Below, one piece after another: positions 1-8,229 of a stretch of DNA of 64,000 nucleotides. The position numbers and the translations under genes are program-made. Location: the NCBI GenBank assembly GCA_963665975.1, contig OY762508.1, positions 2,294,001-2,358,000 on the forward strand, written 5' to 3'. This DNA is from G963665975 sp963665975. Lineage in GTDB: Bacteria > Bacteroidota > Rhodothermia > Rhodothermales > Bin80. Within the stretch, counting starts at the first letter, position 1, and the number at the start of each line of letters is the position of its first letter. Under the pieces are notes generated by a model. It saw nothing but the letters and a program-made list of their open reading frames with translations. It had not been told where the DNA came from and searched no databases.

Positions 1-246
1 GAAGGCATCGCCCGCGAGTATGAAATCCTTCGGGCCGCTACCGTGACCATGCTCAGTGAGCGCCGAGTGCTGCAGCCGTGGGGGTTGGCGGGCGGGGAGG
101 CCGGGGCAGCGGGACGCAACATTCTCGTTGCCGCGGACGGCAGCGAGGAAGTGCTCCCAGGAAAGTTCTCGCGCCGCCTGGCCGCGGGAGACCGGCTGCG
201 CATCGAAACTCCGGGCGGTGGCGGGTGGGGCCGCGAAGAGGCGTAG
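1..246 (+). CDS. C-terminal end of a hydantoinase B / oxoprolinase-type subunit (5' truncated)
   Basis: Only the last 81 codons are in the window; the frame is open from base 1, so the gene starts upstream. The tail matches the end of the HyuB/5-oxoprolinase family: the segment SERRVLQPWGL, a glycine-rich turn, and a terminal GGGGWG run (fragment residues 72-77) equivalent to the usual GGGGYGDP ending. Family members act in the cytoplasm with a HyuA-type partner, opening hydantoins or 5-oxoproline with ATP. The substrate cannot be read from this fragment. The gene converges on aconitase with 13 bases between the stop codons and no terminator visible. Confidence 0.8.
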   Translation, partial: EGIAREYEILRAATVTMLSERRVLQPWGLAGGEAGAAGRNILVAADGSEEVLPGKFSRRLAAGDRLRIETPGGGGWGREEA

Positions 247-259
247 CCACAGGATGCAC

Positions 260-2995
260 CTACGCTGCAACGGGCTCCGTGCTGAGAAAATCGCGCAGGA
301 CCCAGTGCAGGATACCGCCGTGGCGGAAGTATGCGACTTCCACCGGAGTGTCCAGTCGACACTGCGTCGTAAACCGGATCTCGGAGCCGTCGGCTTTCGT
401 AGCGACGACATCCACTGTCTGTCGGGCTTCGAGCGTGTCGTCGAAGAGTATGTTGAACGTCTCAGTCCCGTCGAGGCCTAACGTGGCGGCGGTTTCTCCG
501 ACTTTGTACTCAAGGGGCAGCACGCCCATGCCGATTAGGTTCGACCGGTGAATGCGCTCGAAGCTTTCGACGATCACCGCCTTTACGCCGAGAAGCAGTG
601 TTCCCTTGGCGGCCCAATCTCGGCTGGATCCCATACCGTAGTCTTTGCCTCCGAGAACTACCAGGGGCACCCCGGCCGTCTGATAGCGCATGGAGGCGTC
701 ATAGATGGGCATCACCTCGCCACCATTTGGGAAGTATGGAGTGATGCCTCCTTCGGAACCGGGCACCAATTGGTTCTTGATGCGGATGTTTGCGAATGTC
801 CCACGCATCATCACTTCGTGGTTGCCGCGCCGCGACCCGAAGGAATTAAACGCGCGCACCTGTACGCCCCGGCTCTTGAGGTACCCGCCAGCCGGGCTGT
901 CTCCGGGAATCGCCCCCGCGGGCGAAATATGGTCGGTTGTCGTAGAGTCGCCTGCCTTGACGAGCACACGTGCCCCTCGAATAGGTTTTAGGCCCGACAC
1001 GTCCCGCGAGAGCCCGATAAAGAAGGGAGGTTCGCGGACGTACGTCGAGTCTTCTGTCCAGGCATAGTTCGAACCTTGGGGGATTTCGATGGCGTTCCAT
1101 GTGTCGTTGGAAGTCTCGATGCCCTCGTATTCCTTCAGGAACATGGCGGGTGTGATAGTCTCTGCAATGGTGGCTTTGATTTCTTCGCTTGAGGGCCAGA
1201 TGTCCCGGAGAAAGACATCGTTGCCTGCAAGATCCTTTCCCAGTGGTTCATGCATGAGGTCTATGTTGACCGTTCCGGCAAGCGCATAGGCTACTACAAG
1301 CGGCGGCGAGGCCAGATAATTGGCTTGCACGAGGGCGTGGATGCGCCCTTCAAAGTTCCGATTCCCAGACAATACGCCGGCCACGATCATGTTGCTCTCA
1401 CGGACCGCGTTGGCGACGGGTTCGGGGAGCGGTCCGGAATTGCCAATACACGTCGTGCATCCGTAGCCGACGAGATCAAAGCCGAGCTGGTTCAAGTAGG
1501 GGAGCAGCCCGGCATCGCGCAGATAGTCGGTTACGACCTTTGATCCTGGCGCCAGACTGGTCTTGATGGTCGGACGGACAGAGAGACCGCGTTCGACCGC
1601 TTTCTTCGCCAGCAGGCCTGCCCCGATCATGACGCTCGGATTGCTCGTGTTGGTGCAACTGGTGATGGCCGCGATTGCGACGTCGCCGTTTCTTAGGGGT
1701 ACGATCTGCCCTTTTTTGTCTACGAATGATGCGACATGGTCCAACTCTTCCGCTTTCCGCCCAAACCCTCTGGGACCCACAGGTCCTGTAAAGGAGGCGT
1801 GAAACGATCCCTTGAGCCCTGGCACGGCGATCCGGTCCTGTGGCCTCTTTGGGCCAGCAATGCTTGGCGCAACTTCGCCGAGATCCAGGTCGAGTACGTC
1901 CAGATAGTCCGGCTCCGGAGACTCTTGCGACAGAAACAGGCCTTGTTCCTTGGTGTAGCGCTCGACCATTTCGACCAGATCGCTACTGCGTCCCGTGCGT
2001 TGCAGGAAGCGCAAGGTTTCGTCGTCAATCGGGAAGAATCCCATCGTTGCGCCATACTCCGGCGCCATGTTGCTGATGGTTGCACGGTCGGGCACGCTCA
2101 GCGCGGATACTCCCGGACCGAAGAATTCGACGAAGCGGCCCACGACTCCGTAGCTGCGAAGGATTTCGGTGACGGTAAGCACGAGGTCGGTGGCCGTCGC
2201 CCCTTCGGGGAGGGCGCCATTCAGGCGAAAGCCTACGACTTCCGGCATGAGCATATAGATCGGCTGCCCGAGCATGACCGCTTCCGCTTCGATGCCGCCT
2301 ACGCCCCAGCCCATCACACCAAGGCCGTTGATCATGGTCGTGTGGCTGTCGGTGCCAACGAGTGAGTCCGGGTAGGCTACCGGCAAGCCATCCTCTTCAC
2401 GCGTCCATACGCACCGCGCCACGTATTCGAGGTTTACCTGGTGGCAGATGCCGCTGGCGGGCGGCACCACAAAAAAGTTGTCGAATGCCTGCTGGCCCCA
2501 GCGCAGGAATTCGTAGCGTTCTCTGTTGCGACGGAATTCGATTTCCGAGTTGAGCCGCAGTGCCTCCTGTATGCCATAGTGGTCGACTTGCACGCTGTGG
2601 TCGATAATCAGGTGGACGGGCACCCGCGGATTAATGGCGTTTGGATCACCGCCCTCGCGCGCCATTGCCGACCGCATGGCGGCCAGGTCCACCACGGCGG
2701 GCACGCCCGTGAAGTCCTGTAGAAGCACGCGGGCCGGGGAGAAGGGAATTTCCCTTTGTTCGGGGGCGTCTGCGCGATATTGGGCGAGGCTCTCGACATC
2801 CTCCTGCGTAACGGTAAATCCGTCACATCCGCGCAGGAGCGCTTCAAGCATGATACGGATGGAGAATGGCAGGCGATCTATGGCGAAACCTTGTTTGGCG
2901 AGCCGATCGAGCCGATACAGATACGCGGAGCCGGAACCTGTTTCGAATGTGGTGCGGGCTCCGAAGGGATCATTCTTTCGCCTGGTGGTATCCAT
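260..2995 (-). CDS. acnA: Aconitate hydratase AcnA
   Basis: This 911-residue protein has the length and order of AcnA/IRP-type aconitases, which interconvert citrate and isocitrate in the TCA cycle in the cytoplasm. The three [4Fe-4S] ligands are visible: C447 in the SCTNTSNPS motif, and C513 and C516 in GYGCTTCIGNSG. The C-terminal swivel domain carries the GKDYGMGSSRDWAAKG substrate loop and the FERIHRSNLIGMGVLP motif. The ATG at 2995 is used because the expected N-terminus (DPFGARTTFETGSG) follows within a few residues; no strong ribosome binding site is seen. It stands alone, convergent with the preceding gene and divergent from the tRNA-Ala region. Confidence 0.96.
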   Translation of the reverse strand: MDTTRRKNDPFGARTTFETGSGSAYLYRLDRLAKQGFAIDRLPFSIRIMLEALLRGCDGFTVTQEDVESLAQYRADAPEQREIPFSPARVLLQDFTGVPAVVDLAAMRSAMAREGGDPNAINPRVPVHLIIDHSVQVDHYGIQEALRLNSEIEFRRNRERYEFLRWGQQAFDNFFVVPPASGICHQVNLEYVARCVWTREEDGLPVAYPDSLVGTDSHTTMINGLGVMGWGVGGIEAEAVMLGQPIYMLMPEVVGFRLNGALPEGATATDLVLTVTEILRSYGVVGRFVEFFGPGVSALSVPDRATISNMAPEYGATMGFFPIDDETLRFLQRTGRSSDLVEMVERYTKEQGLFLSQESPEPDYLDVLDLDLGEVAPSIAGPKRPQDRIAVPGLKGSFHASFTGPVGPRGFGRKAEELDHVASFVDKKGQIVPLRNGDVAIAAITSCTNTSNPSVMIGAGLLAKKAVERGLSVRPTIKTSLAPGSKVVTDYLRDAGLLPYLNQLGFDLVGYGCTTCIGNSGPLPEPVANAVRESNMIVAGVLSGNRNFEGRIHALVQANYLASPPLVVAYALAGTVNIDLMHEPLGKDLAGNDVFLRDIWPSSEEIKATIAETITPAMFLKEYEGIETSNDTWNAIEIPQGSNYAWTEDSTYVREPPFFIGLSRDVSGLKPIRGARVLVKAGDSTTTDHISPAGAIPGDSPAGGYLKSRGVQVRAFNSFGSRRGNHEVMMRGTFANIRIKNQLVPGSEGGITPYFPNGGEVMPIYDASMRYQTAGVPLVVLGGKDYGMGSSRDWAAKGTLLLGVKAVIVESFERIHRSNLIGMGVLPLEYKVGETAATLGLDGTETFNILFDDTLEARQTVDVVATKADGSEIRFTTQCRLDTPVEVAYFRHGGILHWVLRDFLSTEPVAA

Positions 2996-3090
2996 GATCG
3001 CGCAGTAGTTGAAATAGCGTGCGTTGAGTACTGATAATGGTACCCGTTTTAAGCCGCATTGTTCGTAGGCTCATGACAAGTGCGAAGTGA

Positions 3091-3120
3091 TGGACAGGCG
3101 GGACCCTTCCCGCATGTTAT
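3091..3120 (+). promoter_or_regulatory. Candidate promoter for tRNA-Ala
   Basis: TGGACA (3091-3096) and TGTTAT (3115-3120) are 18 bases apart. A start about 7 bases downstream would leave a leader of roughly 16 bases before the tRNA at 3143. The match is imperfect and is inferred from spacing alone. Confidence 0.35.
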
Positions 3121-3142
3121 GTGGTTGTAGGCTGCAGCACAA

Positions 3143-3215
3143 GGGGCTATAGCTCAGTTGGTAGAGCGCCTGAATCGCACTCAGGAGGTCAGCGGTTCGA
3201 CTCCGCTTAGCTCCA
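3143..3215 (+). tRNA. tRNA-Ala (anticodon CGC)
   Basis: A full cloverleaf can be drawn: acceptor 3143-3149 with 3208-3214, D stem GCTC/GAGC (3152-3155/3164-3167), anticodon stem CCTGA/TCAGG (3169-3173/3181-3185) around loop ATCGCAC with anticodon CGC at 3176-3178, and T arm AGCGG-TTCGACT-CCGCT (3191-3207). The discriminator is A3215 and no complete CCA is encoded. CGC reads the alanine codon GCG. The gene borders an AT-rich accessory island that carries darTG. Confidence 0.95.
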
Positions 3216-3801
3216 CAGGATGGCAGATTTATATTGGGTTGGGGAGTTAGGATGATGGTCGCCTCATCGTGCTCCCGCCTGATTCTTAGCACGGGCTTCA
3301 CGGTAGGTTGAATCGTGCGCGTTCGATATCCGAACTGGCTACCACACTTCTTAAATTGAGCAGGAAAAGCTAGGGTAGCCAACTAATCCGGCTCTCATTG
3401 ATCGAGATATCTGGCACGTTCCCGGATGGTACTACCGCCAATCGGGGGTTCGAACAGCAGGGTTGGCCCAATGATGCCACGTATCCGCGCTGGACATCGG
3501 GCAACATCAACGAGAATGTCGAGCACCCAACCATGACACATTGTTGCTGGAAGGATCGAACTTGGGGTATTTCAAGGATGGGGCATTGCGGCAATTTTCT
3601 TATCACAGGTGTCAACGGATTTTCCAGCATGAAGCTACACCGAGGCGTGAACATCATGCAGAGATAGGCTTGGCGTCTAACGTACTCTGATTGATCAGAG
3701 CTCTTCCTATTCGGGAAGCTAACGAGGAGGATGTGCCGTCAATGATCGTCTGCAACACCAAGTTCTGCCCGTTTATGACTTAATCAGATTCCCCTAAGTT
3801 G
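3216..3801. other. Gene-poor AT-rich stretch between tRNA-Ala and darT
   Basis: No convincing gene is seen. An open frame of 89 codons (3398-3667, plus strand) resembles no family I know and has low-complexity codon use, so it is not called. No second copy of the tRNA 3' end (the GACTCCGCTTAGCTCC core) was found downstream, so an integration att pair is not supported. The stretch is AT-richer than the acnA side and may be degraded foreign DNA (inference). Confidence 0.4.
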
Positions 3802-4455
3802 ATGAAGCTAGAGTTCAGCACAGAGAAAGCCCTGATCTTTAGAATTACGCATATTAATAATGTGCCTTGGATTCTGGAGAATGGGTTGCACTGTTCGAAT
3901 TCAGAACAATTAGACCCATCCTTTGAGAGTATAGGGAATCCAGAACTGATAACTAAACGCCGAACACGAGCCGTTACCATTCCACCTCACGGAAGTCTTT
4001 CCAATTATATTTCATTTTATTTCACGCCTTTTTCAATGATGATGTATAATATAGTGACTGGCTGGGCGGGGATTAGGCAACGGTCGAATTCAGAAATCGT
4101 GATAATGACAACGTCTTTGCAGGAACTGGCCAAGAACGGGATCGCGGTGGTGTACACGGATAGGCATGCTTATCTGCAAACGGCGCGATTTTTCTCATCG
4201 ATGAATGATCTCGACAATCTTGCTTGGGAGCTCTGGGAGGCAAGGGATTTCAAACGTGATTTTGACAATCCAGAAAAGACAGATCGATACCAAGCTGAAG
4301 CACTTATTCATAAGCACTTGCCTATTGAGTTTTTGTCGTGTATTGCGTGCAGTAATGAAGACACAGCACGGACCCTTCAGGGAATGAAGAAGTTAGCAGG
4401 AGTTGAACTGGAGATCGTCACACAACCGGACTGGTACTTCAAATGCTGTCGTTGA
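3802..4455 (+). CDS. darT: DarT: DNA ADP-ribosyltransferase toxin (DUF4433)
   Basis: The 217-residue product matches DarT, which uses NAD+ to ADP-ribosylate thymidine or guanosine bases in single-stranded DNA, blocking replication; DarTG modules act as toxin-antitoxin and anti-phage systems. The fold landmarks are visible: RITHINNVPWILENGL at 14-29, a KRRTRAV segment at 52-58 supplying the conserved Arg, YFTPFSMMMYN at 73-83, H122, and E166 in RYQAEALIHKHLP, which aligns with the catalytic Glu (E160 in the Thermus enzyme). ATG 3802 is preferred; a TTG lies one codon upstream at 3799. The end overlaps darG by 13 bases, implying translational coupling. Base composition is AT-richer than the housekeeping genes, suggesting transfer. 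Confidence 0.93.
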   Translation: MKLEFSTEKALIFRITHINNVPWILENGLHCSNSEQLDPSFESIGNPELITKRRTRAVTIPPHGSLSNYISFYFTPFSMMMYNIVTGWAGIRQRSNSEIVIMTTSLQELAKNGIAVVYTDRHAYLQTARFFSSMNDLDNLAWELWEARDFKRDFDNPEKTDRYQAEALIHKHLPIEFLSCIACSNEDTARTLQGMKKLAGVELEIVTQPDWYFKCCR

Positions 4456-5540
4456 GGGAGGGAAATTTGCTCGACGCCGACGTTGAGGCAGTCGTTAACA
4501 CCGTTAACACTGTGGGTGTCATGGGCAAGGGGATCGCTCTCATGTTCAAGGAGCGATACCCCAGAAATTTCGCCGCTTATGCGCGCGCCTGCAAGAGCGG
4601 TGAGGTTCGAATCGGCAGGATATTCGCTACGGATACCGAAGACCTGTTCGGTCCCAGGTGGATTCTTAACTTCCCGACAAAGAACCACTGGCGCGCGAGA
4701 ACTCGCTTGGAATGGGTAGAGCAAGGATTGGAGGATCTCGTTCGAGTTATCAAAGAGAAGAATATCCGTTCGATCGCTGTTCCGCCGCTCGGGTGCGGCA
4801 ATGGTCGTCTTGACTGGCGCGACGTGAAGCCGCTGATCATTGCTGCGCTGGAGGATATTGACGGTCTCGACGCGTTTGTCTACTCTCCAACAACAGAGTA
4901 TCAGAATGTTGTCAAGCCGAGAGGCGTCCAAAAACTCACCCCAGCTCGTGCGCTCATGGCGGAGATGGTGCGCAGGTACTGTTTGATCGGCATCGATTGT
5001 TCGATCCTAGAAGTGCAGAAGCTTGCTTGGTTTATTGATCGGGGCATCAGGCGCATGGGCTTTGGTAATCTGCTGAGATTGAATTTCAGCGCAAATAAGT
5101 ACGGTCCCTACTCACATAATCTCACAAAACTACTCGACAACCTTGATGGCAGTTACCTACGATGCAGAAAGCGTCTGGCTGACGCTAAGCCGGACGACTT
5201 CATCTGGTTTAATGAGGAAAAGAAGGATTTCGTAAAGGCCTACCTGAACTCGATGGATAAGCCTGATAAGCGTGTTGTGGAATGGGTTTCTGACACCATT
5301 GACGGATTTGAGTCACCGTATGGCATGGAACTCTTAGGGACTGTTGATTGGCTTGTAGAAAGGGAAGGGACTGAACCCACAACTGCTCGCATCTTGGAGG
5401 AACTTCACAACTGGTTAGGGGGAGAGGCTGCTGGTCGCCGCAAGGCGCGCATCTTCGATCAGCGTTCGATCGATCTGGCACTGGATCAACTGAGGCGCGC
5501 AAGACTCAATAATACCGCATTGTTTGGGACATCTTGTTGA
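4443..5540 (+). CDS. darG: DarG: macrodomain antitoxin with C-terminal DarT-binding region
   Basis: This 365-residue protein starts with an ALC1/DarG-type macrodomain (about 1-155). The ADP-ribose-binding loop VVNTVNTVGVMGKGIAL is at 17-33, the second loop PPLGCGNGRLDW is near 117-128, and K80 in NFPTKNHWR matches the lysine needed to remove ADP-ribose from DNA. The C-terminal half (about 165-365) has LEVQKLAWFIDRG and NKYGPYSHNL segments that recall the SocA/Panacea-type antitoxin fold; in DarG this half binds and neutralises DarT. It is translated with darT through a 13-base overlap. Both catalytic and binding elements look intact, so the pair should be functional (inference). Confidence 0.93.
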   Translation: MLSLREGNLLDADVEAVVNTVNTVGVMGKGIALMFKERYPRNFAAYARACKSGEVRIGRIFATDTEDLFGPRWILNFPTKNHWRARTRLEWVEQGLEDLVRVIKEKNIRSIAVPPLGCGNGRLDWRDVKPLIIAALEDIDGLDAFVYSPTTEYQNVVKPRGVQKLTPARALMAEMVRRYCLIGIDCSILEVQKLAWFIDRGIRRMGFGNLLRLNFSANKYGPYSHNLTKLLDNLDGSYLRCRKRLADAKPDDFIWFNEEKKDFVKAYLNSMDKPDKRVVEWVSDTIDGFESPYGMELLGTVDWLVEREGTEPTTARILEELHNWLGGEAAGRRKARIFDQRSIDLALDQLRRARLNNTALFGTSC

Positions 5541-5603
5541 TGAACTTACTTGGGAGAAAACGCGTCAGTTCAACGCGAGACTAAAGGGGGCACATTGGAG
5601 TCC

Positions 5604-5684
5604 CTGTGATCGCCGGTACGGGGTTCAGGGCCGTTGATCACAGCTTCCATCGTGGCAATTCCTTTATTGTAGACGCACGATGGA
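5604..5684. repeat. Two tandem perfect inverted repeats downstream of darG
   Basis: CTGTGATC at 5604-5611 pairs perfectly with GATCACAG at 5636-5643 (24-base loop). Two bases further on, TCCATCGTG at 5646-5654 pairs perfectly with CACGATGGA at 5676-5684 (21-base loop). Neither has a T-run, so they are not typical terminators. They could be a structured RNA, protein-binding palindromes or element ends. Confidence 0.5.
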
Positions 5685-6266
5685 GCCGGACTGAGACCCG
5701 GAACGAAGCGACGGAAGAGCTACTGAATCCTACGGATCAGCGAGCCAAGCCCTGACCCTGCTATACTTCCCTGCACACGGCTTTATCCGCTCTTAGATAT
5801 TCATCAGTAGTCATAGTCTGTCCTGCTTTGCACACCATCCTTGCATCACGGCCCCTTTTTCGACGGGAATAACTCCGCGTCTTCAGTAATATGGGCCCAT
5901 CTCGCCACCCTTACGGCCCAACCTGCCTCTTGAGAGGTATCAGTTGGGTTGTTTGAGCCACTGGCAGGGCTGTCCCATACGGGCGGACAGTCGAGATTCG
6001 CGATGACAGATTCGAGATTGCTCGGCGTTCACACGTTCCGGCCCGCATGGGCTCAGAGCCTCCCATTCAGCCCGTTAACCAACGGGGCTTCACACCTTGT
6101 CGTTACCTATATAATATGCTTTGATCGCTACCTACTGGGTGACAAGTGGTGCGGTATAACAGGACTCTAGGTTCAGCGAATGTTACGTTGTCGTTTGATG
6201 TCTTGCCCTATCTAGAAACGAAAGCACCTCATGTGAACTCGACTTGTTTCTTGTTCTACTATACTA
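5685..6266. other. Gene-free stretch
   Basis: I see no supported gene on either strand. There is a short hairpin CTGTCC/GGACAG (5970-5975/5985-5990) and a GTT-AACC-AAC palindromic core near 6078-6087. Open frames here (for example 5949-6170) are unlike any known family. Together with 5541-5684 this makes over 700 bases of non-coding DNA after darTG, probably island remnant. Confidence 0.4.
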
Positions 6267-6770
6267 TTACGGGGCGTCCCACGGTTTCCAACGGGGTATC
6301 CAACGTGGCACGTTTGCCTTGTAACGCCGAAAACTGTCGCCGAACCGCTTTTCAAGGCCAGGCTCCTCTACCAATAAGAAGAAGACTGTGCAGAGCAGAA
6401 AAAAGACGCACATCCAACCAAGTAAGTACCATGAGCCCAGGAGTACCGATTCGGCCGCGAGCAAGAGAAGCACGCCCGTAATCATGGGATTGCGGACATA
6501 TCGGTAGGGTCCTCGGATCACCAGTTTCGTCGGCGGTGCCCATGGCGCAGGCGTACCCTTGCCAGTCGTCCAAAACAGGCGTACAGTCCGGACAGCAAGT
6601 GTGAAACCGAAAACCGCCAACAGCAGGCCGACCCAGAAACGGGATTGTGATGGGTCTGCCGGTATTACAGCTCCCGGCTTGTCACTCCACAGCCAAAGCA
6701 CCACACCCGGAATATAAACGAGGGCTGTGCCCGGAAGGATGAATATGGCCTTGATCAATTCACGTCTCAT
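6267..6770 (-). CDS. Isoprenylcysteine carboxyl methyltransferase-like membrane protein
   Basis: The 167-residue protein is a polytopic membrane protein of the ICMT/PEMT-like methyltransferase group. Hydrophobic segments lie at about 8-28, 44-62 and 90-130. The family signature is present: GPYRYVRNPMITG at about 89-101, then an acidic EEPGLEKRFGDSFRRYKANVPRWIP tail region split around residues 133-158, the part that holds the SAM site in this fold. Substrate (a lipid or small amphipathic molecule) is unknown. It is isolated, with large gene-free gaps on both sides, and lies in the AT-rich part of the island. Confidence 0.8.
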   Translation of the reverse strand: MRRELIKAIFILPGTALVYIPGVVLWLWSDKPGAVIPADPSQSRFWVGLLLAVFGFTLAVRTVRLFWTTGKGTPAPWAPPTKLVIRGPYRYVRNPMITGVLLLLAAESVLLGSWYLLGWMCVFFLLCTVFFLLVEEPGLEKRFGDSFRRYKANVPRWIPRWKPWDAP

Positions 6771-7296
6771 AATGTCCTTAGTGCAACGTTTTTTTGGACT
6801 CCACCAGACCTTGTCTCTTCAAGTAGTGCTTGCTAATCCATTGCATACTCTCGAGCCTGTTCCAGTGTTTTGCCGAAGATATTGGGTGTGCGGTTCGCTT
6901 GTTCCAGCCGCACACTGATTTCCTCGTTTGCTCAGCCGGGAACGTACTGGCTGTTATTTATGCTCAGTGCTGCCTGACTCACCGTTTTCAGTCCTTGATC
7001 GTTCGCCGGAGACGATCTCTAACACGACACTGGTCTTGAGGTCTGCAGAAAAGGAGGGACGTTTTGCCATGGTACATGTCCTGATTTGGTGATCGAAAAT
7101 CTACTATTTCCTGCTAAGCAATGTGTCCTGGGAAAAAGAACCACTACAAACTGCAACTTGCCCACGAGCAACCTGCGGATCATGCAACGGCCCGTTTCAA
7201 CAAAAGCGGGCAGCTAGCGCATGGCCATTTCGCAATTGACTCGGCTGGTATTGATCCCGAGCCAACACGAACCCGGCCGCAATACATACGAGCACG
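6771..7296. other. Gene-free stretch
   Basis: No supported gene, repeat or RNA is seen in these 526 bases. Open frames of 60-70 codons on the plus strand are unlike any family I recognise. It should contain the promoter of the methyltransferase-like gene, but no clear -35/-10 pair stands out. Confidence 0.4.
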
Positions 7297-8097
7297 CTAA
7301 CCGGATCGCCGGGATCTGCGGTCGCGATCCGTGCGGCCCGTGGTGGCATCTGAAAGATCCAGGCCAATGCCAAAGGTCGCTTGATGCCCTTCGCTACCAG
7401 GAGAGATTGCAAGCATGAGCTGATTGCCGGTCCGACGGAAAATGCCGTCGTTGGGGTTTCGGGTACTGCGCGCGCCACGTGCTGCATACGGCGGCTGGGC
7501 ATGCACCTGATCGGTTAGTGCGTCGTCGAAGTAGAGTTGCGAAGTGAACTCGTAGGCGTTGGTTTGCGCTACCTGCGTGCGGATCTTGAAATGGATGTGC
7601 ACCGCACGGCCCCTATACCAACCCGGATAAATTGTCGTGAATCGCGCCGCGCCGTGTTTATCGGTAAGCTGATATCCACGAAGGAATTTCTGGCTACTCA
7701 GGTTCCCTCCTGCACTCCGATCCCGAAATGCCGAGTATCGGCCATCGGCATCGCATTGCCAAATGTCCACTCTGGCGCCAGGTAGCGGTGCACACTCTTG
7801 GTTGTCAACCCGGGAAACCTGGAATGTCAATTGTAGCGGCAAGCCAGGCATGGGGGTTCCAGTCGAAGGCTCTGTTCGAATATCGGACCGGTCAAGTTCG
7901 TGATCGGTAAAGAAGGGTCCCTCGGTCTGCTCAGGACGTACGACGCAGGATGGCAACGGTACCCCACTCGCGAAAGCCAACCGGTTACCTGCGCGGTCGC
8001 CGGATATTGCCAGTAAGGCGGCCCCAGCCGCGCCGATGACCTGTATGATCTCGCGTCGGCTCAATATCCTGCCGACCGGCATATCGTCCAAATCCAT
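7297..8097 (-). CDS. Tat-exported intradiol ring-cleavage dioxygenase
   Basis: The product belongs to the intradiol dioxygenases, non-haem Fe(III) enzymes that cleave catechol-type rings between the two hydroxyls. The entry sequence VRPEQTEGPFF (53-63), the core DIWQCDADGRYS (111-122) and PGWYRGRAVHIHFK (158-171) are all present. The expected iron ligands are Y121, a tyrosine in the TIYPGWY loop (Y157 or Y161), H167 and H169. I start at the internal ATG 8097 because it puts a twin-arginine signal (SRREIIQVIG, 13-22) near the N-terminus; an in-frame ATG exists at 8154. Export, plus the adjacent oxidoreductase, suggests periplasmic processing of an aromatic compound (inference). Confidence 0.88.
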   Translation of the reverse strand: MDLDDMPVGRILSRREIIQVIGAAGAALLAISGDRAGNRLAFASGVPLPSCVVRPEQTEGPFFTDHELDRSDIRTEPSTGTPMPGLPLQLTFQVSRVDNQECAPLPGARVDIWQCDADGRYSAFRDRSAGGNLSSQKFLRGYQLTDKHGAARFTTIYPGWYRGRAVHIHFKIRTQVAQTNAYEFTSQLYFDDALTDQVHAQPPYAARGARSTRNPNDGIFRRTGNQLMLAISPGSEGHQATFGIGLDLSDATTGRTDRDRRSRRSG

Positions 8098-8229
8098 GAT
8101 TTCTCGCGGTGTTGGTTCGCCTGGGCAGGTATATGCCGCCGGTGGCGACAACATAAAGTCGAGACAGAGTCTTGGGATATAGACGAGTCTTCAGATCAGG
8201 ACATTCCGTATACCCCAAGCAGATCCTCG

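Noticed and set aside
3071..3382. 103-codon minus-strand frame over tRNA-Ala with the well-known SRTADLLSAIQALYQLSYSP-like segment
   Set aside because: This is a translation of the tRNA gene's antisense strand, a frequent false annotation.
3398..3667. 89-codon plus-strand open frame
   Set aside because: No family match, no ribosome binding site and an irregular composition, so it was not called as a gene.
5541..6266. Group II intron or other catalytic RNA
   Set aside because: The domain V hallmark sequence and a reverse-transcriptase frame are not found; only short hairpins are present.
3143..7296. Integrated element with tRNA-derived att sites
   Set aside because: No repeat of the tRNA 3' end and no integrase gene were found.
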